A DNA stretch of 64,000 nucleotides from Segetibacter sp. 3557_3 (GCF_004354985.1 NZ_SMSK01000009.1:124001-188000), one strand, 5' to 3'. Shown: positions 18,286 through 28,093, counted from the stretch's first letter. Program-made: numbers and translations. The notes: generated from the sequence alone by a model not told the origin.

Positions 18286-21200
18286 TTAGAAGGTAACGTT
18301 GATGCCTGCAGAAATCGTTTTTGCAGTGGGATAAACACCGTAGTCTTCGCCATTGGTGGTGGTGGCGGTACGGTTAGACACTTCGGGATTATAACCCTGG
18401 TAATTGGTAATGGTGAATGGGTTTTGCAGACTCACGTAAAGCCTTGCCCGGCTCATACCCATACTTTGTAACCTACCGCCCCGAATGGAATAACCAACGG
18501 TGATATTGCGAATACGCAGGTAACTGCCATCTTCCACATGCCAGGAGGAGGTGATACCATTTTGCCCCTTGCCTACCCTGTTTGCGCGAACATTCAATCC
18601 ACTGCCGGGATCGGACTCGGATTTCCAGCGGTTAACCGCACCTGCGTAGTTGTTCATATTGCCTTCATGATTATAGAAGTACCGGCGTGCAAGGTTCAGG
18701 ATCTTGCTTCCATAAACCCCCTGCATGGCAGCAGAAAGGTCGAAACCCTTCCACTCAAAATCTGTTGCAAAACCATAAGTAAATTTTGGTTGATAACTGC
18801 CGATGATCACACGATCCCTGGTAAGGTCGATAACCTTATCGCCGTCGGCATCGAAGAATTTAAAGTCACCGGGTTTGCTGGTTGCCAGGTCAAAATTGCT
18901 GGCGGCATCGATAAAATGGGGATAGCCGTTTACATCTGCCTGTGTCTTAAATACGCCGAGTTGTTTGGGCAAAAAGTAGGAGCCAATGGGCTCACCTACC
19001 CGGGTGATAAAATAGGCATTTGCTACAGAGCCCGTGTTGATGATATCGGCGTTACCGGGACCAAGCTCAATCACCTTGTTTTTATTGGTAGAAAAGTTTG
19101 CCGATGCATTCCAGGTTACGCTGCGGAACCTTTGCCGTGTACCAAGGTTCACTTCAAAACCCTTGTTGTTCACCTTACCGATGTTCACCAATTCAGTACT
19201 AAAGCCGGTGGAGAGTGGTACGGGAACGTTGAGCAGCAGGTCGGTGGTATTGCTGTTGTAATAATCAATGGCAAAGGTGAGTTTGTTGCCAAACAAACCA
19301 CCATCCAAACCAAGGTTAACCTGAGCGGTTCGCTCCCAGCTCAGGTTTGGATTGGGCTGGCTGCTGGGCGCAGCACCGTTGATAGACCCGGCGGTGGCCC
19401 CACCAAATACATATGCCGCGTACGACAACGAACCCAGTGCACCATAGTTGGGAATTTTAAAGTTACCCGTGAGCCCATAGCTGGCCCTGAGTTTCAGGTC
19501 GGAAATGACGGCAGAATTCTGGAGGAACTTCTCGTCGGACAAACGCCACCCTGCAGATACAGATGGAAAATATCCCCACCGATTGTTGCTGCCAAATTTG
19601 GATGAACCATCAGCTCTCATGGAGGCCGTCAACAGGTATCGTCCGCTATAATTGTATTGTACCCTGGCAATGCCAGATGCCAGTGTCCATTGGCTTTGCA
19701 GCGAGTTTCCGGCGGTTACGATACCGGCGTTTAGGGTTGGGATCTGGTTGCTGATAAAACCCGATGTGGCAAATGCAGCATTGCTTTTAGCGTCGTCCTT
19801 TTGCAGGGACCATCCGCCGAGTACGGCAAAATTGTGCTCGCCTATTTTCTTGTTGTAGGTCAGGGTCTGTTCAACCAGCCAGTTCAGGGCGTTGCCGGTT
19901 TCTGATGAACCTGTTGCATTGGTTTCCGGGTTACCCGCGGTGTTCGCCAGGGGTATGGTAGATGGCCTGAATTTATCTGTACGAACGTTAAACAGGTCGA
20001 AGCCAAATGTTGCCCGGTATTTCAGGTCCTTTGTAAACGCAGCTTCTGCAAAAACATTTCCGAGCATCCGCAGGGCATTGACATTGAATTTTTGCATCAT
20101 CGCTAGTGCTACCGGGTTCCAGGCCTGGGTCTGGTTATTTCCACTGATTACGGTGCCGTTGGGAAGGGTAGTTCTTGAATCGCCGTTCCAGGAATTCTGG
20201 GCAAAGCTGTATGAACCATCGGGATTATAAACCGGCCAGATGGGTGAATAATGCAAAGCTGATGAAACCACGCCCCCACCTTCGGGGCTGGTATAGGTAC
20301 CATCGCTGTTGACCCTTTTCTCCGTAGTAACCGAAGGATTTAAGTTTAACCCGAATCTGAAAATCCCGGTGTTGCCATCGAGGTTAACACGCGCACCAAA
20401 ACGCTTGAAGTTACTGTTGATGATAATGCCATCCTGGTCGAGGTATTCTAGCGATGTATAATAACGGAAATCTTCAGAGCCGCCGGAAACCGATATCGAA
20501 TGATTCTGCATCAGCGCTTTCTTAAAGATTTCGTCCTGCCAGTCTGTATTCACCAGCCCGGGTGTTCCGCTTAAGTATGGCACTACTTCAACCGGGATAA
20601 TGGTATTGGTATTATTTGAGGTGTTGACAAGCCTTGTGGCATTGTTGTCGTTTAATGTAAATGGGATGGGGGCCAATCCCTGTGCCTGGCGCCGGAGGTT
20701 GTTTGATACCATCTGGTCGGAATAGGCATTGTTTCTTGCATCCTGAACCAGGGAGGCATAACCATAAGCATCGAGCATATCAATCTTATGCGCGACAGAC
20801 TGCACCCCAACCATGGAGTTTACAGCCACCACCGGCTTGCCCCTTTTGCCCTGCTTGGTGGTTATCAGCACCACCCCGTTAGATCCCCTTGAGCCGTAGA
20901 TCGCAGCTGATGAGGCGTCTTTTAAGACCTCCAGCGACTCAATGTCGTAGGTGTTAAGGGTATTGAGGTTATTGCCGGAAGTCGGCACATTGTCGATTAC
21001 ATAAAGCGGCTCGGTTCCGGCGGTAATGGTTCCTACACCCCTGACCTTTACCGATAGCGGGGTTCCCGGCTGCCCCGTGCCCTGCACCACCTGTACACCG
21101 GTCATTTTTCCGACCATGGCTTCCGCAACATTATTGATGGGCTGGTTTTCCATATCCTTTGCGCGGATACCCACCACCGCTGTGGTCACGTCGCGGCGTC

Positions 21201-21576
21201 GCTGGCTGCCATATCCCACTACGGTTACCTGGTCGAGTGTTTGGGAGGAGTCACTCAGGGTGATATCGATGCTAACCGACTCACCGGGCCTCAGCGCGTA
21301 GCCACTCCTGGTTTGTGTTTGTAATCCAACTGAACTAAACGTAAAACTGTAGGACCCTGCGGGCAGGCGTTGAAAGGTAAAAGTACCCGTTGCATTTGTT
21401 TGTGTGCCGGGGCCCGCCTTGGTGGAAGCGTTGATGGCGCGGACACTCACCCCTTCTAATGGGTTTCCTTTATTGTCTTTTACAACACCGTTTACTACTG
21501 CGGCATTTTCCTGTGCATAAGTGGTAAGCACCGAAAACATCAGCAGGAGAAACAAGGTCAGTTTCCTGGTGGTCAT
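18286..21576 (-). CDS. SusC/RagA-family TonB-linked outer-membrane protein
   Basis: A 1096-residue TonB-dependent transporter. Signal peptide (LTLFLLLMFSVLTTYAQ), a carboxypeptidase-regulatory-like domain (residues ~28-105: GVVKDNKGNPLEGVSVRA), then the plug with the SusC signature TVVGYGSQRRRDVTTAV and TAGTEPLYVIDNVPTSGNN, GSRGSNGVVLITTKQGKRG, and a long C-terminal barrel ending in a beta-strand (KTISAGINVTF). It imports oligosaccharides or other nutrients with energy from TonB. It is the first gene of the SusC-SusD operon. The divergent Crp/Fnr regulator 242 bp away is a possible controller, by position only. Confidence 0.97.
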   Translation of the reverse strand: MTTRKLTLFLLLMFSVLTTYAQENAAVVNGVVKDNKGNPLEGVSVRAINASTKAGPGTQTNATGTFTFQRLPAGSYSFTFSSVGLQTQTRSGYALRPGESVSIDITLSDSSQTLDQVTVVGYGSQRRRDVTTAVVGIRAKDMENQPINNVAEAMVGKMTGVQVVQGTGQPGTPLSVKVRGVGTITAGTEPLYVIDNVPTSGNNLNTLNTYDIESLEVLKDASSAAIYGSRGSNGVVLITTKQGKRGKPVVAVNSMVGVQSVAHKIDMLDAYGYASLVQDARNNAYSDQMVSNNLRRQAQGLAPIPFTLNDNNATRLVNTSNNTNTIIPVEVVPYLSGTPGLVNTDWQDEIFKKALMQNHSISVSGGSEDFRYYTSLEYLDQDGIIINSNFKRFGARVNLDGNTGIFRFGLNLNPSVTTEKRVNSDGTYTSPEGGGVVSSALHYSPIWPVYNPDGSYSFAQNSWNGDSRTTLPNGTVISGNNQTQAWNPVALAMMQKFNVNALRMLGNVFAEAAFTKDLKYRATFGFDLFNVRTDKFRPSTIPLANTAGNPETNATGSSETGNALNWLVEQTLTYNKKIGEHNFAVLGGWSLQKDDAKSNAAFATSGFISNQIPTLNAGIVTAGNSLQSQWTLASGIARVQYNYSGRYLLTASMRADGSSKFGSNNRWGYFPSVSAGWRLSDEKFLQNSAVISDLKLRASYGLTGNFKIPNYGALGSLSYAAYVFGGATAGSINGAAPSSQPNPNLSWERTAQVNLGLDGGLFGNKLTFAIDYYNSNTTDLLLNVPVPLSTGFSTELVNIGKVNNKGFEVNLGTRQRFRSVTWNASANFSTNKNKVIELGPGNADIINTGSVANAYFITRVGEPIGSYFLPKQLGVFKTQADVNGYPHFIDAASNFDLATSKPGDFKFFDADGDKVIDLTRDRVIIGSYQPKFTYGFATDFEWKGFDLSAAMQGVYGSKILNLARRYFYNHEGNMNNYAGAVNRWKSESDPGSGLNVRANRVGKGQNGITSSWHVEDGSYLRIRNITVGYSIRGGRLQSMGMSRARLYVSLQNPFTITNYQGYNPEVSNRTATTTNGEDYGVYPTAKTISAGINVTF

Positions 21577-21818
21577 AAGCGTTGGTTTTGTTTGTTTTTT
21601 TAAGTAGCGGTTGCAAACACAGGGAAATTCATCCCTGCTGAAGGATGAATTTACTTCATTTTGCCGGTCGACGAAATATAGAATCTACGCGCGGAATTCC
21701 GCGGTCACACACCTATGGATATCAGGGCAGCATCCATGGCTAAAACTTTTGCTGAGGGTAAAATGGAACGAGCATCCAATGTTCAGGAATCAAGGTATTA
21801 ATACGTTATATTGCTGTA

Positions 21819-22385
21819 ATGATTGATGCAGTAATAGCGTACTTCAATACGATTTGTGCAATGCCCGACGAACTTGTCGATGATCTACGGGAATTGGTCA
21901 GGATCAAAGACTTTAAAAAAGATAGTTTCCTGCTAAAGTCCGGTCAGGTGTCAAATTATGCTTCATGGATACTAACTGGGCTGACACGCAGTTACTACCT
22001 AAGGGACACCGAAGAAGTTACCACCAAATTTTTATGGGAAGGAGCCACCATCACCTCAGTGTACAGCTTCTACAGTCGGAAGCCGGGCAACGAAAACATT
22101 GTTGCCATTGAAGATACTACGGTAGCCATGCTGCACTACAACGAGATGCAGACCTTATACAAGAAGCACCCTGCTTTCAATACGATAGGACGGGTAATAA
22201 CAGAAAAGTACCTGTATATGCTTGAGATTGAAGTATACAACCTGCGAAAACAAAAAGGCGAAGACAAATACCAGTTTATTGTTAAACACTTTCCTCATTT
22301 ACTCCAACGCGTTCCATTGAAATACCTGGCCACCTATTTGGGTATGAACCTGGAAACGCTCAGCCGGATCAGGGGTAAAAGATAG
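21819..22385 (+). CDS. Crp/Fnr-family transcriptional regulator
   Basis: A 188-residue regulator with an N-terminal cyclic-nucleotide-binding fold: FKKDSFLLKSGQVSNYASWILTG is the usual start of the jelly roll and AIEDTTVAMLHYNEM its last strands. A long dimerisation helix precedes a short C-terminal helix-turn-helix (LKYLATYLGMNLETLSRIRGK). The effector is not predictable; Bacteroidota members often lack conserved cAMP-binding residues. It is divergent from the SusC/SusD operon, which suggests but does not show a regulatory link. Confidence 0.9.
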   Translation: MIDAVIAYFNTICAMPDELVDDLRELVRIKDFKKDSFLLKSGQVSNYASWILTGLTRSYYLRDTEEVTTKFLWEGATITSVYSFYSRKPGNENIVAIEDTTVAMLHYNEMQTLYKKHPAFNTIGRVITEKYLYMLEIEVYNLRKQKGEDKYQFIVKHFPHLLQRVPLKYLATYLGMNLETLSRIRGKR

Positions 22386-22558
22386 CCTGCACCAGGTGTG
22401 TTCCCCGCGTATTAATCCAATTCTGTGCACCAATCCTGAATTTGATGTTTGTCAATTGCTTTGACATTGATTGAGGCTTTCTTTGAAACAGTAAACAAGT
22501 CAACATAACAAAACTGCTTTTAATCAATTAGCCTTAATTCTTACTTAAATCTCTTATC

Positions 22559-22966
22559 ATGAAGTATCTTACCATAGCAAACACGGTTGTAATAGCAGCT
22601 GGATTGCTAACGAGCATTTCTATTGTCCGTCATTATTCGTCAAACGGTCTCGTTTTCACGGGGGTGCCGTATGCAGTACTATTTGCGCTGGCATGTAGGG
22701 CAACCTTTCACCGTCCTTCATTCGTGCGTAACATCGCCGCATTAATCACTTCGACCGCCATCAGCGTCTTTTCTTTTTTCCCTTATTACGACGTGAGCTA
22801 TGGTGATGGTCATTCTTCAACGGAGGGGATAATATTTGGATTGATACCTCTTGTCTCAGTTACATTAATCCCCGTTCTCTATCTCTTAATTCAAGTGTTG
22901 TGGGTTCTAATGCTGCTTTTAAAAAAACGAATGGGCTCCGACGCCGAAGCAATTCCGGTCAGTTAA
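22559..22966 (+). CDS. Small hypothetical membrane protein
   Basis: A 135-residue protein with three to four predicted transmembrane segments: residues ~5-22 (IANTVVIAAGLLTSISIV), ~30-47 (GVPYAVLFALACRA), ~58-75 (NIAALITSTAISVFSFFP) and ~93-118 (FGLIPLVSVTLIPVLYLLIQVLWVL). A basic KKRMG follows at the cytoplasmic end. I do not recognise a family. It lies 173 bp after the Crp/Fnr gene in the same direction, too far for a confident operon. Confidence 0.65.
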   Translation: MKYLTIANTVVIAAGLLTSISIVRHYSSNGLVFTGVPYAVLFALACRATFHRPSFVRNIAALITSTAISVFSFFPYYDVSYGDGHSSTEGIIFGLIPLVSVTLIPVLYLLIQVLWVLMLLLKKRMGSDAEAIPVS

Positions 22967-23037
22967 GCTTTTTTATGGAGCCAGCAGTTAATTCTTTTCC
23001 CGGCTCCGGTTGTCCGCCCGGATGAACCGTTCGGACG

Positions 23038-23055
23038 GGTGTCACTCCCTTGTAC
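23038..23055 (-). repeat. Short copy of the GTACAAGGGAGTGACAC dispersed motif
   Basis: On the minus strand it reads GTACAAGGGAGTGACACC. The first 17 bases also occur inside the 132-bp element at 38561-38692 (38624-38640), and a variant occurs at 53022-53038. Confidence 0.5.
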
Positions 23056-23151
23056 GGCAACAATTCTATTCAGCACATTAGCGGGTTCAACTAAACCAGT
23101 ATCAGCACGAAACATACGATTGGCAAACTATCCATATCAAAAACGAGCTAC

Positions 23152-24792
23152 ATGAAATACACCTTACCACTTGAAATGCTTTATCACTGGGAAACAACCA
23201 CACCCGATAAAGTGTACCTACGTCAGCCAATAAACGGCGTGTGGCAAAACTGGACCTGGAAGCAAGTAGGCGACGAAGTAAGACGTATGGCAGCAGCGTT
23301 GAAAGCAATGCAACTTCCTGCGAATGCTAATGTTGCCCTGGTTTCAAAAAATTGTGCGCACTGGATAATATGCGACCTCTCTATAATGATGGCTGGTCAT
23401 GTATCCGTACCGCTTTACCCAAACCTTAATGCGGATACATTGATGCAAACGCTTCAGCACAGCGAAGCGCCGGTTTTGTTTGTTGGAAAACTGGACGATT
23501 GGACATCAATGAAGCCGGGTGTTCCTGAAGGAGTAAAATGTATTTCCTTTCCCTTTACCGGGCACACCGAATATGACCGGTGGGAAGACTTGATTAAACA
23601 ACATCAGCCCTTAAAAGAAAACATCACAAGGAGCCCCGAAGAAGTTAGCACCATCGTGTACACATCTGGCACAACCGGGGTTCCCAAAGGGGTGATGCAC
23701 CAATTCAAAAATCTGTCGTTTGTAGCCCATAATGCCATACCGCATTTAGGGTTCAATAGTTCCGATCGCTTTTTCTCTTATCTACCCCTGTCGCATATTG
23801 CAGAAAGGCTGCTGGTTGAAACGATAAGCCTGTATGTAGGCGGCCAGGTATCGTTTGCAGAGTCTTTACAGATGTTCCCAAAGAACCTTGCCGACTCAAA
23901 ACCCACCGTATTCCTCGGGGTACATAGAATATGGAGCAAGTTTCAACAAGGGATAACCGCCAAAATACCGGAAAAACGATTAGCATTGCTGCTTAAGATC
24001 CCGATAGTCTCCACCCTTGTGAAAAGGAAGATTCGGAAGGGACTGGGATTAACAGAAGCAAGAAACATACTCACCGGAGCAGCACCAACACCGCCGGCAC
24101 TAATAGACTGGTTTAGAAATATAGGCATTCACATCCAGGAAGCTTATGCCATGACTGAGAATTGTTGCTATTCACATGTTTCCGTAGCAAACAGAATCAA
24201 AATCGGCTATGTTGGTCAGCCTTTGCCCCATTGCGAGGTTAAACTGGGAAATGAAAATGAAATATTAATTAAGCACGAAGCATTGATGTTGGGTTACTTC
24301 AAAGAGCCCGAGGTGACAAACGAAAGTTTCTCAACGGATGGTTATCTAAAAACCGGGGACGAAGGGTATATAGACGAGGATGGGTTTTTAAAGATTACAG
24401 GAAGAGTAAAAGATTTATTTAAAACAATCAAAGGTAAATATGTTGCTCCTTCACCCATTGAAATGAAGGTAGCGAGTTGTAGCGATATAGAACAAGTGTG
24501 TGTTGTAGGTTCAGGATTGCCACTGCCGATCGCTTTGGTCACATTGTCGGAAAGTGGCAGGCATAAAACAAATAACGATTTACAAGCAGGATTGACCCAA
24601 TTGGTAGCGGCAACAAATACATCACTTAACGCCCATGAGCAACTTGACAAAGTTGTTGTAATAAGAGATGAGTGGACAGTTGAGAATGGTTTACTTACGC
24701 CCACAATGAAGATCAAAAGAAACAGTATAGAAAAAAAGTATTCAACCCTGTACCAAAGTTGGGTTGAGCAGAAAGGAACTGTAGCCTGGTAA
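23152..24792 (+). CDS. Long-chain acyl-CoA synthetase / AMP-dependent fatty acid ligase
   Basis: A 546-residue adenylate-forming enzyme. The ATP-binding P-loop is YTSGTTGVPKGVMH (about residues 170-183), the A5 motif is EAYAMTEN (about 330), the A7/A8 region is TGDEGYIDEDGF then ITGRVKDLFKTIKGKYVAP (about 400-430), and the C-terminal catalytic lysine region is LTPTMKIKR (about 514-523). PLSHIAERL near residue 210 is typical of the long-chain (FACL/FadD15) branch. It activates a fatty acid to acyl-AMP and then acyl-CoA in the cytoplasm. The next genes encode a GNAT acyltransferase and an aminotransferase in the same direction, 330 bp on, so a shared pathway is possible but not demonstrated. 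Confidence 0.92.
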   Translation: MKYTLPLEMLYHWETTTPDKVYLRQPINGVWQNWTWKQVGDEVRRMAAALKAMQLPANANVALVSKNCAHWIICDLSIMMAGHVSVPLYPNLNADTLMQTLQHSEAPVLFVGKLDDWTSMKPGVPEGVKCISFPFTGHTEYDRWEDLIKQHQPLKENITRSPEEVSTIVYTSGTTGVPKGVMHQFKNLSFVAHNAIPHLGFNSSDRFFSYLPLSHIAERLLVETISLYVGGQVSFAESLQMFPKNLADSKPTVFLGVHRIWSKFQQGITAKIPEKRLALLLKIPIVSTLVKRKIRKGLGLTEARNILTGAAPTPPALIDWFRNIGIHIQEAYAMTENCCYSHVSVANRIKIGYVGQPLPHCEVKLGNENEILIKHEALMLGYFKEPEVTNESFSTDGYLKTGDEGYIDEDGFLKITGRVKDLFKTIKGKYVAPSPIEMKVASCSDIEQVCVVGSGLPLPIALVTLSESGRHKTNNDLQAGLTQLVAATNTSLNAHEQLDKVVVIRDEWTVENGLLTPTMKIKRNSIEKKYSTLYQSWVEQKGTVAW

Positions 24793-25123
24793 ATCGCCTA
24801 TTAAAAGTCAATGTTGTTTAGTTTAAAAAATTGGACTGAACCTTAGTATTTCCATTGGAATCGTTGCCCGGCGAGCTGCGCGAATACTGAAGATGTGTTT
24901 CGCTGAGCGCTATAGACAACCATCGAAGCTTAACTAAACGCATAAATTGTAAAATAAGTATCTGCTCTCCTGTTAATGCTATTCCGGGCGATCATTGAAA
25001 AGGGTGTTTTTATCCTACCAGGCTGTCTGGAGGAAACATAGAGCCGAGCGCCGGCATTTAAAGCAAACGATTTAAAGACCATATGATATTTTGTTAATCA
25101 CACCAAAAAAACTACCCCTGACT
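24793..25123. other. Intergenic, contains a short shared motif
   Basis: No gene seen. Bases 24841-24857 read CCTTAGTATTTCCATTG, an exact 17-base match to 52982-52998. No terminator-like hairpin is obvious after the acyl-CoA ligase, so read-through into the downstream pair is possible. Confidence 0.4.
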
Positions 25124-25666
25124 ATGCCAGAAGAACAAACGGGTTCTATAACCGTAAAAATTGCTTCACAGGAAGAATTTGAAAAAATTCATGAACTGAA
25201 CCACCAGACTTTTGCAATTGAGATTCCGCAACACGAAAAAAGACCTGATGGCAAATTGATAGATGTGTTTCATGAAAAAAACACCTATATCGTAGCGCTG
25301 GAAGGCGATGAATTGGTTGGTATGATCTGCTACAATCCCATTCGTCCTTTCTCTTTGGACAAAAAGTTAAACAACCTCGATGAATACCTGCCGGATCACC
25401 GCAAGTTGGTTGAGTTAAGACTTTTTGCAGTCAAAAAAGATAAACGAAAACAAGGTATTGCAATCAGTATGCTGAAAGTATTAATACCTGACTTGATTGG
25501 ACAAGGGTACGACCTGGGAGTTATATCAGGAAGTGTTAATGAACTGGAACTTTATAAGAACATTGGATCGGTGCCTTTTGGCCCCCTGGTAGGAACAGAA
25601 AAGGCGCTTTATCAACCATTATACTTCCACATCAATAACCTCAAAGGCGCATTTAAAGTTCTTTAA
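25124..25666 (+). CDS. GNAT-family N-acyltransferase
   Basis: A 180-residue protein starting at ATG 25124 (MPEEQTGSITVKIAS); the frame upstream has only a TTG. Order of features: QEEFEKIHELNHQTF (helix 1), YIVALEGDELVGMICYN (strands 2-4), VELRLFAVKKDKRKQGIAIS with the acyl-CoA pyrophosphate-binding signature near residues 118-128, then the YDLGVISGSVNELELYKNIG and FGPLVG segments that close the GNAT fold. The HQTF-IEIPQH-R-DG-L-D-FH pattern recalls acyltransferases found beside, or fused to, class V aminotransferases; that recollection is not checked. The aminotransferase follows 40 bp later, so the two form one operon. Acceptor unknown. Confidence 0.8.
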   Translation: MPEEQTGSITVKIASQEEFEKIHELNHQTFAIEIPQHEKRPDGKLIDVFHEKNTYIVALEGDELVGMICYNPIRPFSLDKKLNNLDEYLPDHRKLVELRLFAVKKDKRKQGIAISMLKVLIPDLIGQGYDLGVISGSVNELELYKNIGSVPFGPLVGTEKALYQPLYFHINNLKGAFKVL

Positions 25667-25706
25667 AGCGTAGGCATAATAAACCTTTCAGAACAACTTC
25701 CAGGCT

Positions 25707-26768
25707 ATGACGAGTGAAACGATCAACGTAAGTACGGGACCTGTCCATATTTCGCAGCAGGTACTTGCAGCCCTGGCTTCAGCACCTGTTTCCCATAGGT
25801 CAGCAGATTTTCTTCGATTATACTACAATACAACCCAATTTTTATGTACTGCGTCTAACACGAGTAGATGCTATCTACTTACGGGTAGTGGAACGGCAGC
25901 GAACGAAGCCATGATCTGCCAAATAAAAATGTTTGGGGGTAAAGGATTGATACTCTCCAACGGCGAGTTTGGCGAAAGGCTTATCAGGCAGGGAACACGT
26001 TGGGGTCTGACCTTTCACCAGATGAGCCTGGCCTGGGGAGAGCAGATTAACCTAACTGCATTTGAGACTCGAGTGAAGAATCATGAAATAAAGTGGGTTT
26101 TTTTTTGCCACTGCGAAACATCCACCGGGGTGATGAATGACCTGGAAGGTATTGCAGAAATTTGTAAGCGATACAGCTGTCAATGTTTTGCTGACTGCAT
26201 GAGCACGGTGGGCACTTATTCACTCGATCTTTCTAATGTCACCATGGCCAGTGCATCTTCCGGTAAAGGTCTTGCATCCATACCCGGCCTTGCTATCCTT
26301 TTTTCCAATATCGAACCTGCCCCTTCAGGTGAGATACCTTTTTATTTTGATCTCAGCCACTATAAAAAAAAAGATGGCGTGCCGTATACCATTTCATCAA
26401 ACCTTGTACATGCACTAAACGTGTCCGTAAGGCAGAAATTAAATTGTGAGCAGTTTGAGCTGATAGAGGATTACTCACAGCGTTGTTTCAGCGTGTTAAA
26501 CGACGGTAAAATTCTTCTCTTTCACAATCCCGGATCAAGAGTGTTTACCATGAGTTCACCAGCTAATACGACAAAAGAAATGGCTGGCAGATTATTAGCA
26601 GAAAACATTGTTTGTAGTTGTGAAAGTGAATACCTGCGCAGCAGAGATTGGTGTCAGATTGCATTATTTGGTTATTACAAAGAAGCCGAGCTCAAAAGAT
26701 TCATCGATGTTCTGAAACGAATAGTTGCAGTTCCCGTTTTAAAGAGTAGGCATTCGGCTTTTTTGTAA
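25707..26768 (+). CDS. Class V PLP-dependent aminotransferase
   Basis: A 353-residue fold-type I PLP enzyme. The opening NVSTGPVHIS matches the substrate-binding loop of alanine-glyoxylate or 2-aminoethylphosphonate-pyruvate type aminotransferases. LLTGSGTAANEAMI (59-71) is the phosphate-binding loop, CHCETSTGVMND (134-145) the central motif, FADCMSTVG places Asp163 against the pyridine nitrogen, and ASASSGKGLASIPG puts the Schiff-base lysine at Lys187. Substrates cannot be read from sequence. It forms a two-gene operon with the GNAT acyltransferase 40 bp upstream, so amination and N-acylation may act on one product (inference). Confidence 0.88.
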   Translation: MTSETINVSTGPVHISQQVLAALASAPVSHRSADFLRLYYNTTQFLCTASNTSRCYLLTGSGTAANEAMICQIKMFGGKGLILSNGEFGERLIRQGTRWGLTFHQMSLAWGEQINLTAFETRVKNHEIKWVFFCHCETSTGVMNDLEGIAEICKRYSCQCFADCMSTVGTYSLDLSNVTMASASSGKGLASIPGLAILFSNIEPAPSGEIPFYFDLSHYKKKDGVPYTISSNLVHALNVSVRQKLNCEQFELIEDYSQRCFSVLNDGKILLFHNPGSRVFTMSSPANTTKEMAGRLLAENIVCSCESEYLRSRDWCQIALFGYYKEAELKRFIDVLKRIVAVPVLKSRHSAFL

Positions 26769-27280
26769 TTTTTTCCGAGAACATTTGTTGGTGCTGGCAG
26801 ACTGTTGCCTTATCACCTACTTCGAAACTGGGAAACAGTCAAACCTTGTATTCACTCGCTTACAGCTAATTCGGCTCTGATCATCTTGCTTCATCTAAGG
26901 CAATCTCTCACCCGTGTTCCATAACTCAACCTGGATGGGGACAACGTAACGATATTGCTTGAAAAGTGGTTCGGTGTGCAATCATACTTTCTTTTACCGA
27001 AGAGGACGCTGCGTTTTTCGCAAAGAACGGGAAGGGATTTGGTGTTAGGTATTGGGTATCGAGGTATTGGAAGTACGTTTAGAGAAAAGTTGATAAGTTG
27101 AAACGCTGTACATCAGATCTCGTTCTGGTCAGATCATTGAACATGACCTGGTCGGGAGTTCAATCGAACTTTTGAAACACCGGCATCTCGTATTTCTTTT
27201 TAATTTTTATGACTTTTTTACGGCGCAGAGCTAAATGAACCATGGCAGAAATAGGTATATTTAAGTCTTATGTCGTAAAT
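26769..27280. other. Intergenic with word-like repeat copy
   Basis: No gene seen. Bases 27045-27097 carry GGTATTGGGTATCGAGGTAT followed by AAGTTGATAAGTTGA, the reverse complement, in the same order, of words at 16771-16900. The preceding TTTTTCGCAAAG (27015-27026) resembles part of the direct repeats at 28094-28412. Confidence 0.45.
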
Positions 27281-28036
27281 ATGAAACAATTATTTCTCTC
27301 GGTTTTCATTGTCGTTTTCAACTATTTGCCGTCCCTCTCGCAGTCGGATACTACCATCAGGTACTACGGTAAAAGTCGAAAGGAAACCACTAAAGACAGC
27401 GCGATAAGCTATGTAAAATTTTACCGGCAGGCTAACCTGTGGCATGGAGTGGAATACTACACGAAAGGAAATGTCTTGAAATCAGAAGGTGATTATAATG
27501 AAACAAACGTGGAAACGGCTGTAGGTAGTGTGAACTATTATTTGGAGAACGGCAAATTGGATTATACCATCGATTATGCAGATGGAAAACCGTTGAACAA
27601 AACCTATTTCTACAAGTCCGGTGATAAGCGTTCATACACGGTTTACTCAGACAAAGGAATAGAGTTGCAAAAAGGTTGGGATGAAACGGGCAGGGAGATT
27701 AAGAATTTTGTCGTGGAACGCGAAGCCCGGTTTAAAGGAGGTGAGGAAGGTTGGAAGAAGTATTTGCAAAAAAACCTAAACGCAACATTGGCCGCCGATT
27801 TGGGATTAGCTGCGGGAACTTATGAAGTACAGGTTCAATTTACGGTGAATAAGGACGGGATCCCTACGAACCTAAAGGCTGTTTCGGTACCTCCAAAATG
27901 CAAGGCATGCGGGGCAGAAGTTTTAAGAGTGCTCAGGGAATCTCCGGCCTGGGAACCTGCAATTTTAAATAACGAACCCATTGTTTCCGAGGTCAGTCGA
28001 ACCATTGCTTTTCAGCCGGTGCAAGGCGTGAAATAA
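27281..28036 (+). CDS. Secreted protein with TonB C-terminal-like domain
   Basis: Start taken at ATG 27281 because it opens a signal peptide (MKQLFLSVFIVVFNYLPSLSQ); an in-frame ATG at 27242 adds 13 residues before it. The 251-residue product has an N-terminal region of MORN-like strand repeats (YTKGNVLKSEGDYNETN, then YFYKSGDKRSYTVYSDKG). From about residue 150 comes a TonB C-terminal-like domain (RFKGGEEGWKKYLQKNL, VQFTVNKDGIPTN, CGAEVLRVLRESPAWEPA, RTIAFQPV). Many Bacteroidota periplasmic proteins combine these parts, apparently without the membrane-anchored proline-rich linker of true TonB. Role unknown. It is transcribed alone. Confidence 0.8.
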   Translation: MKQLFLSVFIVVFNYLPSLSQSDTTIRYYGKSRKETTKDSAISYVKFYRQANLWHGVEYYTKGNVLKSEGDYNETNVETAVGSVNYYLENGKLDYTIDYADGKPLNKTYFYKSGDKRSYTVYSDKGIELQKGWDETGREIKNFVVEREARFKGGEEGWKKYLQKNLNATLAADLGLAAGTYEVQVQFTVNKDGIPTNLKAVSVPPKCKACGAEVLRVLRESPAWEPAILNNEPIVSEVSRTIAFQPVQGVK

Positions 28037-28093
28037 GGTTGAGGACACCCCAGGGAACGAGCATAGCCGATAGCCTGGTCGCCTCAAAGCCTG

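Noticed and set aside
18538-19605. 355-codon frame on the plus strand
   Set aside because: It lies wholly inside the SusC gene on the other strand, and its translation matches no family; a shadow frame.
21611-21826. 71-codon frame upstream of the Crp/Fnr gene
   Set aside because: It covers the divergent promoter region of SusC and the regulator and has no family similarity.
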